Source: Palleronia marisminoris
GTDB taxonomy: Bacteria > Pseudomonadota > Alphaproteobacteria > Rhodobacterales > Rhodobacteraceae
Direction: 5' to 3'
DNA: 64,000 nt
Assembly (NCBI RefSeq): GCF_900172315.1
Contig: NZ_FWFV01000004.1
Location: 248,001 to 312,000, forward strand
Part shown: one piece after another, positions 38,661 to 48,298 of the stretch
Numbering within the stretch: the first letter of the stretch is position 1
Layout of the letters: every line of letters starts with the position of its first letter
Notes under the pieces: generated by a model
The model's input: the letters and a program-made list of their open reading frames with translations, nothing else
What the model was told of the DNA's origin: nothing
Databases searched by the model: none
Position numbers and translations under genes: made by a program

Positions 38661-38785
38661 GGATCACTCCGTTTTGTTTCGCGCCGCTTGGGCAGTGCAC
38701 GGGACTAAACGCCATCCGCGCCCTCAACACAAGAACGTGGGCGGACGTCAGTCCCGTAAAACATGGGGTTTTCGTGTTCCTGTCG

Positions 38786-40261
38786 TCAAAGGAAAGCTGT
38801 TTCCTCGAACGAACGCAGCTTTCGGGAATGCAACCTCTCAAGCGGCATTTCCCGCAGTTTTTCCATCGCCCTGACCCCGATCAGCAGGTGTCGGGCCACT
38901 TGGGTCTTGTAGAAATCGGTCGCCATGCCGGGCAGCTTCAGTTCTCCATGCAGCGGTTTATCGCTGACGCAGAGCAAGGTTCCGTAGGGAACGCGAAACC
39001 GGAACCCGTTCGCGGCGATCGTGGCACTTTCCATGTCGAGCGCCACCGCCCGGCTCTGGCTGAGCCGCTGCACCGGGCCGGAATTGTCCCGCAACTCCCA
39101 GTTGCGGTTGTCGAGAGTCGCGACCGTGCCCGTCCGCATGATCCGCTTCAGCTCGTAGCCTTCCAGCTCGGCGACCTCTTCGACGGCGTCCTCCAGCGCG
39201 ATCTGCACCTCGGCCAGCGCCGGGATCGGCACCCAGATCGGCAGGTCGTCGTCCAGCACCTTGTCCTCGCGCAGGTAGGCGTGGGCGAGCACGAAGTCGC
39301 CCAACCGCTGCGAGTTGCGCAAGCCGGCGCAGTGCCCGACCATCAGCCAGACATGCGGGCGCAGCACGGCGATGTGGTCCGTCGCCGTCTTGGCGTTCGA
39401 AGGGCCGACCCCGATGTTGACCAGCGTGATTCCCTGCCCGCCCGGGCGCTGCAGGTGATAGCTCGGCATCTGGGGCATCTTCGGGATGGGCTCCAGCACG
39501 GCCTCGGGATCGGTGATGACCTGGTTGCCGGGCCCGACGAACGCGGTGTAGCCCGAGTCGGGATCGGCCAGCGCCTCGCGCGCATAGGCTTCGAACTCGT
39601 CCACGTAGAACTGGTAGTTCGTGAACAGCACGTGGTTCTGGAAATGCGCGGCGTCGGTCGCCGTGTAGTGCGACAGGCGGGCCAGCGAATAATCCACCCG
39701 CTGCGCCGTGAAGGGCGCAAGCGGGCGCGAGCCATCCTCGTAGAGGAAGCCCTCGCCGTTCACGATAGCATCATGCGTGACCTTCAGATCAGGCGTGTCG
39801 AACACGTCGCGCAGCGAGAAGGTCATCGACCCGTCCTGCGGCACGGTCAGGCCGGCCTTGGCGACCGCGAAGTGCAGCGGCATCGGCGTTTCAGAGACGC
39901 CCACATAGACGGTGCCGCTCTGCGTCTGCAAAAGCAGGGCGATCTGCTTTTCGAGGTAGCTGGCGAAGAGGTCGGGCTGCGTGACGGTGGTGGAGTATCG
40001 ACCCGGCTGCGTGACATGGCCGAAGGACAGGCGGCTGTCGGCGTGGGTGTAGCTGGTCGCGGTCAGGCGAATCTCGGGGTAGAAGGCGCGGTAACGAACG
40101 CCGACGCCGGTGTGCGACTTCAGCGCGGCGTGGAAGTGCCGGGTCAGGAAGCTGACCGCCTCGTCATAGAGCATGCGCAGACGCTCGACGGCGGCGGCGG
40201 CGTCCGTGAAGGCCTCGTGCCCCGGCAGGTCCGGGGTTTCGATCGGCAGGCTTTCGGTCAT
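38786..40261 (-). CDS. amn: AMP nucleosidase
   Basis: 491 residues, full length. An N-terminal Amn-specific domain (about 1-180, with SDRPHFHAALK-like and VSETPMPLHFAV blocks) precedes a phosphorylase-like domain with TLVNIGVGPSNAKTATDHIA, MVGHCAGLRNSQRLGDFVLA and the C-terminal DMESATIAANGFRFRVPYGT. It splits AMP to adenine and ribose 5-phosphate in purine salvage. AAAGGAGAGGTCC precedes the ATG at 40261; the longer frame upstream is unsupported. Confidence 0.95.
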   Translation of the reverse strand: MTESLPIETPDLPGHEAFTDAAAAVERLRMLYDEAVSFLTRHFHAALKSHTGVGVRYRAFYPEIRLTATSYTHADSRLSFGHVTQPGRYSTTVTQPDLFASYLEKQIALLLQTQSGTVYVGVSETPMPLHFAVAKAGLTVPQDGSMTFSLRDVFDTPDLKVTHDAIVNGEGFLYEDGSRPLAPFTAQRVDYSLARLSHYTATDAAHFQNHVLFTNYQFYVDEFEAYAREALADPDSGYTAFVGPGNQVITDPEAVLEPIPKMPQMPSYHLQRPGGQGITLVNIGVGPSNAKTATDHIAVLRPHVWLMVGHCAGLRNSQRLGDFVLAHAYLREDKVLDDDLPIWVPIPALAEVQIALEDAVEEVAELEGYELKRIMRTGTVATLDNRNWELRDNSGPVQRLSQSRAVALDMESATIAANGFRFRVPYGTLLCVSDKPLHGELKLPGMATDFYKTQVARHLLIGVRAMEKLREMPLERLHSRKLRSFEETAFL

Positions 40262-40427
40262 GGACCTCTCCTTTTTCGGTGGCACTATGGGGTATCCACG
40301 GGCGACCGCAAGCCGCGGCCGGTCCTGCACGCACGTGCCCCTTCTGCCGTCACGGCACGCCGGATCGGGTTTTGCTGTCTTCGCCCGCGCGCTAGTGTGC
40401 GTCGAAGACAGCAAAGGATTGCATTCC

Positions 40428-41273
40428 ATGAGGCTTCTGGCCATCGGCTGCGGCTATTCCGCCCGAGCGCTCGTCCCGCGCCTTCTGGCACGGGGGTGGG
40501 AGGTTCGGGGCACCACCCGCAGCGCGGACAAGGCCGAGGCCCTCGCATCCGCCGGTATCCCGCCGCTCGTCTGGCCTGGCGAGGATGATCTTGGCCCCCA
40601 TATCAATTGGGCGACGCACGTGGTTCATTCGGTGTCCCCCGATGACGGCGACCTGGTGCTCGAGACCTATGGCGGTGCGCTCGCCGCGGCGGACCTGGAG
40701 TGGTTCGCGTATCTTTCGACCACCGGCGTCTACGGCGATTACGGCGGCGGCTGGGTGGACGAGGACACGCCGCTGAATCCCTCGACCGCGCGGGGGGCCG
40801 CGCGGGTCCGGGCCGAGGCCGGCTGGCGGGCGCTTCAGTCCCATGGGCTGCGGCTCCACATCTTTCGGCTTGCCGGCATCTACGGCCCCGGCCGCGGCCC
40901 CTTCGCGAAGGTCCGTGCGGGCAAGGCCCGGCGGATCGTGAAGCAGGGCCAGGTCTTTTCGCGCATCCATGTCGAGGACATCGCCGCCGTGCTCGAAGCC
41001 TCCATCGACCACCCCCGCCCCGGAGCGATCTACAACGTCTGCGACGACGACCCCGCTCCGCCGCAGGACGTGATCGCCCATGCGGCCGATCTTCTGGGCG
41101 TCCCCCGACCGCCCGAGATCCCGTTCGAGGCAGCCGACCTGTCGCCCATGGCGCGCAGCTTCTATGCTGAATCCAAGCGCGTCAGGAACGACCGCATCAA
41201 GGACGAACTGGGAGTTGAGCTGGCCTATCCCACCTACCGGGACGGCCTTCGGGCCCTTCTGGACGAAGACTGA
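40428..41273 (+). CDS. NAD(P)-dependent epimerase/dehydratase-type protein (YeeZ-like)
   Basis: 281 residues, an extended SDR. N-terminal LLAIGCGYSARALVPRLLARG is a GxGxxG-variant nucleotide-binding turn; YLSTTGVYGDYGGGWVDED carries the STTGVYG block; LRLHIFRLAGIYGPGRGPF follows. The catalytic YxxxK of true epimerases is not seen at the usual place, as in other YeeZ-like proteins, so activity is uncertain. AAAGGATTGCATTCC precedes the ATG. Divergent from amn with 166 bp between. Confidence 0.88.
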   Translation: MRLLAIGCGYSARALVPRLLARGWEVRGTTRSADKAEALASAGIPPLVWPGEDDLGPHINWATHVVHSVSPDDGDLVLETYGGALAAADLEWFAYLSTTGVYGDYGGGWVDEDTPLNPSTARGAARVRAEAGWRALQSHGLRLHIFRLAGIYGPGRGPFAKVRAGKARRIVKQGQVFSRIHVEDIAAVLEASIDHPRPGAIYNVCDDDPAPPQDVIAHAADLLGVPRPPEIPFEAADLSPMARSFYAESKRVRNDRIKDELGVELAYPTYRDGLRALLDED

Positions 41274-41315
41274 AACGCGCCGCGAGCCAGTGACGAAGGC
41301 GCAGGTCCGGCGGGG

Positions 41316-41861
41316 CTAGATGCGCGCGGACTTGAGCAAACCCACGATCCGCAACAGTTCGGCGGCCGAACGCGGGACGGGATGGATATACTCCTGCACC
41401 GCCCGGATGCGCAGGTCAGGGCCAAGGATGAACGTCTTGGCCACCGGGCGGTCGAGCGCCTCGTTCTGCTCTCGCAGCCCGCAGATCGCGGCGATGCGGC
41501 CGTCCTCGTCGGAAATGATCGGAAACGGGATCGCCAGGCCGTGTTTCTCCGACAGTTCCTGGATCCACATGCGCTCGGTCAGGGGGTCGGACTGGCTCAT
41601 CCCCATCACCTTGCACCCGAGCGCGTCGAAGTCGTCCTTGTGCCGCGCGAGGTCCACCAGCTCGACCTCGGCGGTCGGGGAATAGGAGGACGGATGCGTG
41701 AAGAAGATCGAGTAGCTCCCCTGCGCCCAGTCGTGCAGCTCGACGCTGCCTTGCGTGCTTTCCGCCCAGAGATCGGGAAACAGGTCCGTCACCCGAACGC
41801 ACGGCACCGCGTCCTCGTCGGCTACGGATCTCTCCCCGAATGCCCTGTTGTCCCCTCGCAC
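41316..41861 (-). CDS. Peroxiredoxin-like protein lacking the peroxidatic cysteine
   Basis: 181 residues with the AhpC/TSA fold of Prx6-type enzymes: GSYSIFFTHPSSYSPTAEVELVDLA, KVMGMSQSDPLTERMWIQEL, FPIISDEDGRIAAICGL, and the C-terminal dimer part KTFILGPDLRIRAVQEYIHPVPRS. In active members the first block reads HPxxFTPVC; here the cysteine position is Ala (SPTAEVE), so classic peroxidase chemistry should be absent. GTG at 41861 is the start: GGAGGAC lies five bases before it. It follows dxs by 106 bp on the same strand. Confidence 0.85.
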   Translation of the reverse strand: MRGDNRAFGERSVADEDAVPCVRVTDLFPDLWAESTQGSVELHDWAQGSYSIFFTHPSSYSPTAEVELVDLARHKDDFDALGCKVMGMSQSDPLTERMWIQELSEKHGLAIPFPIISDEDGRIAAICGLREQNEALDRPVAKTFILGPDLRIRAVQEYIHPVPRSAAELLRIVGLLKSARI

Positions 41862-41967
41862 AATCGTCCTCCATCCAAAGAATGTCCGGAGTCTCGCACT
41901 CCACCAATCCGCTAGTGCGGCATTGGCGCACAACCTAGATGAACAGTGACCGAGGGAACACCCATGA

Positions 41968-43893
41968 TCACGCCCTGCGGCTGAGTGTTTCGACCCCCAT
42001 GACCGACAGGACCTTGGCCTCGATATCCTCGGCGTTGAGGCCGGCCGCCGCGTACATGTCGCGCGGGTTCGCATGATCGATGAACGTGTCCGGCAGCACC
42101 ATCGAGCGGAACCTCAGCCCGCTGTCGAACACGCCGGACTCGGCCAGGACCTGCGCGACATGGCTGCCGAAGCCGCCGACGGTGCCTTCCTCGACCGTGA
42201 TGAGCGCATCATGCTCCTCGGCGAGCGACAGGATCAGCTCTTCGTCCAGCGGCTTGGCGAAGCGCGCATCGGCGACCGTCGGCGTGATGCCGCGCTGACC
42301 AAGGCTTTCGCAGGCCTCCATCACCTCTTTCAGACGCGCACCGAAGCTGAGGATCGCGACGCCCTCGCCCTTCTGGATCATGCGCCCCTTGCCGATCTCC
42401 AGCACCTCGCCCCGCTCGGGCATCTCGACCCCGGTGCCCTCGCCGCGGGGATAGCGGAAGGCGATCGGGCCCTCGTCATGTGCGACGGCCGTGGCCACCA
42501 TGTGCTTCAGCTCGGCCTCGTCGGCGGCGGCCATGACCGTGAAGCCCGGCAGGTTCGACAGGAAGGCGACATCGTAGCTGCCCGCGTGGGTCGCGCCGTC
42601 CGCGCCCACGAGCCCGGCGCGGTCGATGGCGAAGCGCACGGGCAGGCGCTGGATCGCAACGTCGTGGACGATCTGGTCATAGCCGCGCTGCAGGAAGGTG
42701 GAATAGATCGCGCAGAACGGCTTCATCCCCCCGGCGGCGAGCCCCGCCGAGAAGGTGACCGCGTGCTGTTCGGCGATGCCCACGTCGAAGCAGCGGCTGG
42801 GATAACGGTTGGCGAACTGGTCCAGCCCCGTGCCGTCCGGCATCGCGGCGGTCACGGCGCAGACCCGGCCGTCGCGCGCCGCCTCGTCCAGGAGCGCCTG
42901 CGCGAAAACCTTGGTGTAGCTGGGCGCGTTGGACTTCGCCTTCTTCTGCTCGCCGGTCGAGATGTTGAACGTCGCGGTCGCGTGTCCGCGGTCGGCGCGA
43001 TCCTCGGCCGGGGCGTAGCCCTTGCCCTTCTTGGTGATGCAATGAATCAGCACCGGCCCGTCCGCCCGCGTCTTCACCGTTCGCAGGATCGGCAGAAGCT
43101 GGTCCATGTCGTGCCCGTCGAGCGGCCCGATATAGCTGAACCCCAGCTCTTCGAACAGCGTGCCGCCGATGGTCATGCCCTTCAGCATCTCCTTGGCGCG
43201 GCGGGCCCCTTCGCGGAAGGGCGGCGGCAGGAAGCCCACGGCGCCCTTGGCCGCGGCCTTGAACTCCTGGTACGGCGCGCCGGCATAGAGGCGCGACAGG
43301 TAGGAGGACATGGCGCCGACCGGGGGCGCGATGCTCATCTCGTTGTCGTTCAGGATCACGAAGAGGCGCCGGCCCAAATGGCCCGCGTTGTTCATCGCCT
43401 CGTAAGCCATGCCAGCACTCATCGCGCCGTCGCCGATAACGGCGATGGCGTCGCCGAGGCTCGGGTCGGGCGACCCGCCCAGATCCCGCGCCACCGAGAA
43501 CCCGAGCGCCGCCGAGATCGAGGTCGAGCTGTGCCCCGCGCCGAACGGGTCGTAAGGCGACTCGCTGCGCTTGGCGAAGCCCGACAGCCCGTCCTTCTGG
43601 CGGATCGTCCGGATGCGGTCGCGCCGCCCGGTCAGGATCTTGTGCGGATAGGCTTGGTGGCTGACGTCCCAGATCAACCGGTCGCGCGGCGTGTCGAAGA
43701 CGGCATGCAGCGCCACCGTCAGCTCGACCACGCCGAGGCCAGCGCCGAGATGGCCGCCCGTCTGGCTGACCGCGTGGATCGTCTCGGCCCGCAGCTCGTC
43801 GGCGACGTGCCGAAGCTCGGAATCGGACATGCTGCGCAGATCGGCGGGAGAGCTGACGCGGTCGAGGGTCGGGGTCTGCGGTCTGTCACTCAT
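41968..43893 (-). CDS. dxs: 1-deoxy-D-xylulose-5-phosphate synthase
   Basis: 641 residues, full length. Thiamine-diphosphate site [18 protein letters not shown], the [16 protein letters not shown] histidine region, transketolase central domain with [15 protein letters not shown] (general-base Glu) and C-terminal domain. First step of the MEP isoprenoid pathway, from pyruvate and glyceraldehyde 3-phosphate. GGAGACGCCGTG precedes the ATG at 43893. It is directly behind ispA, so precursor and prenyl chain synthesis are made from one transcript. Confidence 0.97.
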   Translation of the reverse strand: MSDRPQTPTLDRVSSPADLRSMSDSELRHVADELRAETIHAVSQTGGHLGAGLGVVELTVALHAVFDTPRDRLIWDVSHQAYPHKILTGRRDRIRTIRQKDGLSGFAKRSESPYDPFGAGHSSTSISAALGFSVARDLGGSPDPSLGDAIAVIGDGAMSAGMAYEAMNNAGHLGRRLFVILNDNEMSIAPPVGAMSSYLSRLYAGAPYQEFKAAAKGAVGFLPPPFREGARRAKEMLKGMTIGGTLFEELGFSYIGPLDGHDMDQLLPILRTVKTRADGPVLIHCITKKGKGYAPAEDRADRGHATATFNISTGEQKKAKSNAPSYTKVFAQALLDEAARDGRVCAVTAAMPDGTGLDQFANRYPSRCFDVGIAEQHAVTFSAGLAAGGMKPFCAIYSTFLQRGYDQIVHDVAIQRLPVRFAIDRAGLVGADGATHAGSYDVAFLSNLPGFTVMAAADEAELKHMVATAVAHDEGPIAFRYPRGEGTGVEMPERGEVLEIGKGRMIQKGEGVAILSFGARLKEVMEACESLGQRGITPTVADARFAKPLDEELILSLAEEHDALITVEEGTVGGFGSHVAQVLAESGVFDSGLRFRSMVLPDTFIDHANPRDMYAAAGLNAEDIEAKVLSVMGVETLSRRA

Positions 43894-43953
43894 CACGGCG
43901 TCTCCAATGTGCCTATCCACATAGCCCGCCGTGGCGGAACCCGCAAACCTAGC

Positions 43954-44817
43954 TCAGCGATCGCGGGTGACGATGAACCGCGCGCAGTCCCTGAGTGTCG
44001 CGGCGCGGTCGCCGAAGGGCGCGAGCGCATCCTCGGCCTGCGTGACCAGCCGCCGCGCCTCGGTTTTCGCCGCGTCGAGGCCCAGAAGCGAGACATAGGT
44101 CGCCTTGTTCGCGCCCGCATCCTTGCCGACGGCCTTGCCGGTGGCCGCCGCGTCGCCCTCGACGTCGAGGATATCGTCGGCGATCTGGAAGGCGAGGCCG
44201 ATGGCGCGGGCATAAGTGGCCAGCGGCCCGGTATCCGCACCGGCCATCCGCGCCCCGGCGGCTGCGGACCATTCGATCAGCGCCCCGGTCTTGAGCGACT
44301 GAAGCGCCCCGATCCCCTTGAGGTCCAGCGGTGCCTCGGCCGTTTCGGCCGCGATGTCGAGCGCCTGGCCCAGAACCATCCCCGCCCCTCCCGACGCACG
44401 GGCGAGCGTCAGCGACAGGTCGAGCCGCCGCTCGGCCGGCAAATCCCCCTCGGCCACCAGTTCGAAGGCGAGGCTTTGCAGCGCGTCCCCGACCAGCACG
44501 GCCGTCGCCTCATCCCAGGCGACATGCACGGTCGGCTGTCCCCGCCGCAGGTCGTCGTCATCCATGCAGGGCAGGTCGTCATGCACCAGCGAATAAGCAT
44601 GCAGCGCCTCGATCGCCGCGGCCGCGGGCAGGGCGGCGGCATCGATTCCGTAGAGAGCCGCACTTTCCAGTACCAGGAACCCGCGCAGCCGTTTGCCGCC
44701 ATTGCAGGCATAGCCCATGGCGTCGGTAATCGGCCCCGGGGGCAGCGCGCCGATCCGGGTACCAAGGAACGCGCCGACCGCATCGGCGCGCGAGGTCAGC
44801 CTGTCGCGGAAGCTCAC
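43954..44817 (-). CDS. ispA: Polyprenyl (farnesyl/geranylgeranyl) diphosphate synthase
   Basis: 287 residues. First aspartate-rich motif DDLPCMDDDDLRRG, second motif QIADDILDVEGD, GGKRLRGFLVLES near the N-terminus. It condenses isoprenyl diphosphates into FPP or GGPP. The residues before the first motif (EALHAYSLVHDDLPCMD) fit a farnesyl diphosphate synthase, but chain length cannot be settled by eye. Overlaps xseB by ATGA and precedes dxs by 60 bp. The xseB-ispA-dxs order is widely conserved in Proteobacteria. Confidence 0.94.
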   Translation of the reverse strand: MSFRDRLTSRADAVGAFLGTRIGALPPGPITDAMGYACNGGKRLRGFLVLESAALYGIDAAALPAAAAIEALHAYSLVHDDLPCMDDDDLRRGQPTVHVAWDEATAVLVGDALQSLAFELVAEGDLPAERRLDLSLTLARASGGAGMVLGQALDIAAETAEAPLDLKGIGALQSLKTGALIEWSAAAGARMAGADTGPLATYARAIGLAFQIADDILDVEGDAAATGKAVGKDAGANKATYVSLLGLDAAKTEARRLVTQAEDALAPFGDRAATLRDCARFIVTRDR

Positions 44818-45053
44818 GGATCGAGAGGTTCGGTGCCGGTGGGGCGGCCGTCCGCGCCCGTCGTGATCTTGGCAACCTTCTCTTCAGCCGCCTTCAGCGT
44901 CGCGTCGCAGCGGGCTTTCAGTTTGGCGCCGCGCTCGTAGAGCTCGATCGAACGCTCAAGCTCGACATCGCCAGCTTCGAGATGGTTCACCACCGCCTCG
45001 AGTTCGCGCATGGCTTCCTCGAAGCTCATTTCCTCGATGGGTTTGTCGCTCAT
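44814..45053 (-). CDS. xseB: Exodeoxyribonuclease VII small subunit
   Basis: 79 residues with the family core EMSFEEAMRELEAVVNHLEAGDVELERSIELYERGAKL (read in two halves), a two-helix protein that binds XseA. The C-terminal tail of ~20 residues is variable. Coupled by 4-bp overlaps to the HDAC-like gene before and ispA after. xseA is not in the window. Confidence 0.95.
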   Translation of the reverse strand: MSDKPIEEMSFEEAMRELEAVVNHLEAGDVELERSIELYERGAKLKARCDATLKAAEEKVAKITTGADGRPTGTEPLDP

Positions 45054-45976
45054 GCGCTCCGCTCCTTCAGAACCTCGACATGCGCCCTCACGCTGTGGGT
45101 CAGCGCGGTCAGATCATAGCCGCCCTCGAGTGTCGAGACGATCCGCCCCCCGCAATGCTCGTCCGCGATGTCGCAGAGCCAGTCGGTGAGCCAGGCGAAG
45201 TCCTCGGCCTCCCACCTGAGGCCCGCGAGCGGATCGTTGCGGTGCGCGTCGAACCCCGCCGAGATCAGGATCAGTTCGGGCGCGAACTCGGCGATCCGGG
45301 GGAACACCTTGTCGCGATAGGCCGCCTTCATATCGGCGCCCCCGGTTTGCGCATCCAGCGGTACGTTGATGATCTGGCCATGCGCACCGGTTTCGGACTC
45401 GGCCCCGGTGCCGGGATAGAGCGGCATCTGGTGGGACGAGACGAACAGCGCGCGCTCTTCTTCCCACAGCAGGTCCTGGGTGCCGTTGCCGTGGTGAACG
45501 TCGAAATCGACGATGGCGACGCGCTTCAGGCCCCGCCGGTCCAGCGCGTGTTTCGCCGCGATCGCGACGTTGCCGAACAGGCAGAACCCCATCGCGGTCT
45601 CGGTCTCGGCGTGGTGGCCGGGCGGGCGGCAGCCGACGAAGGCGGCCTTCGCCTCACCGTCCAGCACCGCATCCACGGCGGCGATGTTGCCCCCCACCCC
45701 GTGCCGCGCGGCCAGCAGCGAGCCCGGCGACATATGCGTATCCGCGTCAAGCGAGATCGACCCGGCTTCGGGCGCCGCCGCCTCGATCCCTTCGAGGTAG
45801 CGCTTGGGATGGCACAGCAGGATGTCCTCGTCGCTGCAATCGGGCGCATCCCGCCGATCGAGTCTCAGCGGGCGCAACCCTTCTTCGACGGCATGCAGCC
45901 GGGCGATCTGCTCGGGGTGGCCGGTCGGGGTGACGTGGTCGAGCCCCGAGGGGTGCGAGAACCATATGATCGACAC
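45050..45976 (-). CDS. Histone-deacetylase-family (acetylpolyamine amidohydrolase-like) protein, GTG start
   Basis: 308 residues. Deacetylase fold with RPPGHHAE (paired His), FDVHHGNGTQD (zinc Asp and His), SAGFDAHRNDPL (third zinc ligand) and the C-terminal EGGYDL tyrosine. Bacterial members remove acetyl groups from polyamines or other small amines. No ATG fits the conserved start SIIWFSHPSGLDHVTPTGHPE; GTG at 45976 follows GGAGGTATCGC. Heads the xseB-ispA-dxs operon, an order repeatedly seen in this group. Diverges from the GT8 gene. Confidence 0.92.
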   Translation of the reverse strand: MSIIWFSHPSGLDHVTPTGHPEQIARLHAVEEGLRPLRLDRRDAPDCSDEDILLCHPKRYLEGIEAAAPEAGSISLDADTHMSPGSLLAARHGVGGNIAAVDAVLDGEAKAAFVGCRPPGHHAETETAMGFCLFGNVAIAAKHALDRRGLKRVAIVDFDVHHGNGTQDLLWEEERALFVSSHQMPLYPGTGAESETGAHGQIINVPLDAQTGGADMKAAYRDKVFPRIAEFAPELILISAGFDAHRNDPLAGLRWEAEDFAWLTDWLCDIADEHCGGRIVSTLEGGYDLTALTHSVRAHVEVLKERSA

Positions 45977-46075
45977 GCGATACCTCCGTTGCGCAACACC
46001 TCTTTCCTTGCCCCTATCGCATTCGCTAGGGCAACCGGCAAACAAGGATCACGATCGGGAACGAGAGGTCAAACT

Positions 46076-47065
46076 GTGACAATCCGGAATCTGGCAGCGC
46101 GCGGGCTGGTCGACACGGCAGCGGCCGGCACGCAGGAAACGGGTCGCCGTGCCCTGGCCTTCGTGCTGGACCGCTCGTTCCTTCATCCCTTCAAGGTGCT
46201 GATCTACAGTTTGGCGCGCACCGGGTCATTCCTGGACCTGCCGATCCTCGTCTTCACGCAGGACAAGGTGGTGCACGACGACCCCATCGTCACCGCCCTG
46301 GCCGATCGGCGAATCCACGTGACCGACGAGCAGATCCGGCAGTTCTCGGTCGTGTCGCGCGAGCGGATCCGCCGCAAGGATCGGCGAAGCTGGATCGCCA
46401 AGTACACCTTCCTGAAATGGCTGATCTTCGACGATCATGATGTCGACGAAATGCTGTTCATCGACGCCGATATCCTGTGCCTGCAGAACGCGGACGGCAT
46501 CTTCGACGAACCGCGCGGCAGGGACTTGGGTGTCTGCCCGCGGATGAGGCCCAGCCTCTATCGCACGGACGAAGATACACGCCGGCCCGCCGCCGAGGTG
46601 ACGGCGCTGATGGCAGGGATGGTCCGGGGCGAGTTCCCCAAGGATCATGTCAGCATGAATTCCGGCGTCATGATCCTGGCGAATCGCTGCCTGGACGCAG
46701 GATTTCGCGAAAGGCTGCTCGAGCTCGCCTCGCAGAAGTCCCTTCCGAACGAACAGGCCTACCTCACCGAGCTCTTCGCGAGCGATGAGAACTATGATGC
46801 ACGGTTCCTGCCATCGAAATACAACTTCACGAGCACATCGCTGTCGAAGATGCCGGCGCCCGACCAGGTCTCGCTACTGGCCCAAGTCGCCTTCCTCCAC
46901 TTCACTGGCGGGAAAAAGCCCTGGACGTGGCCGCTGACGTCGCAATCTCCGCTTGGACACATGCTCTGGCGGCGCTTCGAGGCCGACGCCGTCAAGAACA
47001 GCGCGCTGATCCCCCGTCAGCGAAGCTGGATCGCGGCGCGCCTGAGCGAGAGGTTCTCCGGCTGA
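46076..47065 (+). CDS. GT8-type glycosyltransferase, GTG start
   Basis: 329 residues. GT-A fold with the metal-binding DxD in EMLFIDADILCLQNAD, an early Arg/Lys substrate block RSWIAKYTFLKWLIF, SMNSGVMIL, NEQAYLTELF and the final HFTGGKKPW, which together match glycogenin/LgtC-like GT8 enzymes. It likely adds a hexose to a surface glycan. GTG at 46076 follows GAGAGGTC at good spacing; no ATG is near. The gene stands alone between the HDAC-like operon and petR, and I see no partner polysaccharide genes. Confidence 0.85.
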   Translation: MTIRNLAARGLVDTAAAGTQETGRRALAFVLDRSFLHPFKVLIYSLARTGSFLDLPILVFTQDKVVHDDPIVTALADRRIHVTDEQIRQFSVVSRERIRRKDRRSWIAKYTFLKWLIFDDHDVDEMLFIDADILCLQNADGIFDEPRGRDLGVCPRMRPSLYRTDEDTRRPAAEVTALMAGMVRGEFPKDHVSMNSGVMILANRCLDAGFRERLLELASQKSLPNEQAYLTELFASDENYDARFLPSKYNFTSTSLSKMPAPDQVSLLAQVAFLHFTGGKKPWTWPLTSQSPLGHMLWRRFEADAVKNSALIPRQRSWIAARLSERFSG

Positions 47066-47068
47066 TGA

Positions 47069-47776
47069 TCAGTCCGGGATCAGCATGTAGCCCGCCCCGC
47101 GCACGGTCTGCAGGTAGCGCGGGTTCTTCGGGTCGCTCTCGATCTTGCGGCGCAGGCGGGTGATCTGGACGTCGACGGCGCGGTCCTGCGCGCCCTCGCC
47201 ATCCGGTCCGGCGCGGCCCAGATCGTCGATCAGCTGCGCGCGGGAGATCGCGGCGCCGGGCGCCCTCGCGAAGATCCGCATGAGAGCGGATTCCGTCGCG
47301 GTCAAGCGGATGAGGCTCTCGCCGCTCCAGAGCTCTCCGCGGCCGATATCGTAGCGCACGGGCCCCAGCGTCAGCACCTTGGGCTGGACGGTGGTCGGCT
47401 CGGCCGGCGGCACGCGTCGCAGGATGGCGTTGATGCGCAGCAGAAGCTCCTTCGGCTCGAAGGGCTTGGGCAGGTAGTCGTCCGCCCCTGCCTCGAGCCC
47501 CGCGATACGGTCCTGGGTCTCGCCCTTGGCCGTCAGCAGCAGCGTCGGCAGAGAGCGGGTTTCGGTCAGCCACCGGCACAGCGAGACGCCGTCCTCGCCC
47601 GGCATCATCACGTCCACCACCGCAAGGTCGAAATCCAGCCCGCCGAGGATCCGGCGCGCGTGGCCCGCATCCCGCGCGACTGTGGCATAGAACCCGTTGC
47701 GCGTCAGGAACTTGCCCAGAAGCCTGCGGATACGCTCGTCATCGTCGACGATCAGCAGATGCGGCCGGTCGCTCAT
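47069..47776 (-). CDS. petR: OmpR-family response regulator PetR
   Basis: 235 residues. Receiver domain with Asp55 (LAVVDVMMPGEDG) and KPF lysine; winged-helix output domain ending TVRGAGYMLIPD. Overlap with the MarR-type gene upstream identifies the pair as petPR of Rhodobacter capsulatus, where both genes are required for cytochrome bc1 and c2 expression. No sensor kinase is next to it, as in the known petPR. Name by context and domain, not by alignment. Confidence 0.88.
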   Translation of the reverse strand: MSDRPHLLIVDDDERIRRLLGKFLTRNGFYATVARDAGHARRILGGLDFDLAVVDVMMPGEDGVSLCRWLTETRSLPTLLLTAKGETQDRIAGLEAGADDYLPKPFEPKELLLRINAILRRVPPAEPTTVQPKVLTLGPVRYDIGRGELWSGESLIRLTATESALMRIFARAPGAAISRAQLIDDLGRAGPDGEGAQDRAVDVQITRLRRKIESDPKNPRYLQTVRGAGYMLIPD

Positions 47777-48261
47777 GCGGTGCCCTCGAACAGGTGCTTG
47801 AGATCCTCGTCCATCATCTCTTCCAGCACGGTGCGAAACCCCGAGACCGCCTCGGGTCCCGCGCGGCGGAAGGCGTCGCGCATCCGGGCCGTCTGCACCT
47901 CGTTCAGCTCGGTCTCGAGCGCACGGCCCTTTTCGGTCAGGGTGAGGTGCCGCTCGCGCCGGTCGCGGGTGCCAACGGCACTTTCGACCAGCCCGTCCTC
48001 GACCAGCGTCCGCAGCACCCGGTTCAGCGACTGCTTGGTGACGCCCAGGATCGCCAGCAGGTTGTTCACCGTCGTCCCCGGCCAGCGATTGATGAAGTGG
48101 ATCGCCCGGTGGTGCGCGCGGCCATAGCCGTACTGGTCCAGGATGCGGTCGGGGTCGGCCGTGAAGCCGCGATAGGCGAAGAACATCGCCTCGATCCCGC
48201 GCCGAAGCTGCGCGTCCGTCAGAAACAACAGGCTGTCGCCCCGTGCGCGACTTTCGCTCAT
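47773..48261 (-). CDS. petP: MarR-family regulator PetP
   Basis: 162 residues with a MarR winged-helix: PGTTVNNLLAILGVTKQSLNRVLRTLVEDGLVE then the wing GTRDRRERHLTLTEKG. ATG at 48261 follows GGAAAGGTGCAAGCA. The stop overlaps petR by ATGA. An inverted repeat at 48299-48317 lies 38 bp upstream, in the region shared with ilvE, and is a plausible autoregulatory operator. Confidence 0.88.
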   Translation of the reverse strand: MSESRARGDSLLFLTDAQLRRGIEAMFFAYRGFTADPDRILDQYGYGRAHHRAIHFINRWPGTTVNNLLAILGVTKQSLNRVLRTLVEDGLVESAVGTRDRRERHLTLTEKGRALETELNEVQTARMRDAFRRAGPEAVSGFRTVLEEMMDEDLKHLFEGTA

Positions 48262-48298
48262 TGCTTGCACCTTTCCGTGCGACCTCAGATCACGAGTT

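Noticed and set aside
42073-44940. 955-codon plus-strand frame opposite dxs and ispA
   Set aside because: Antisense of two clearly identified genes and spans their boundary; composition rich in R, G, H and D as expected from a mirrored frame.
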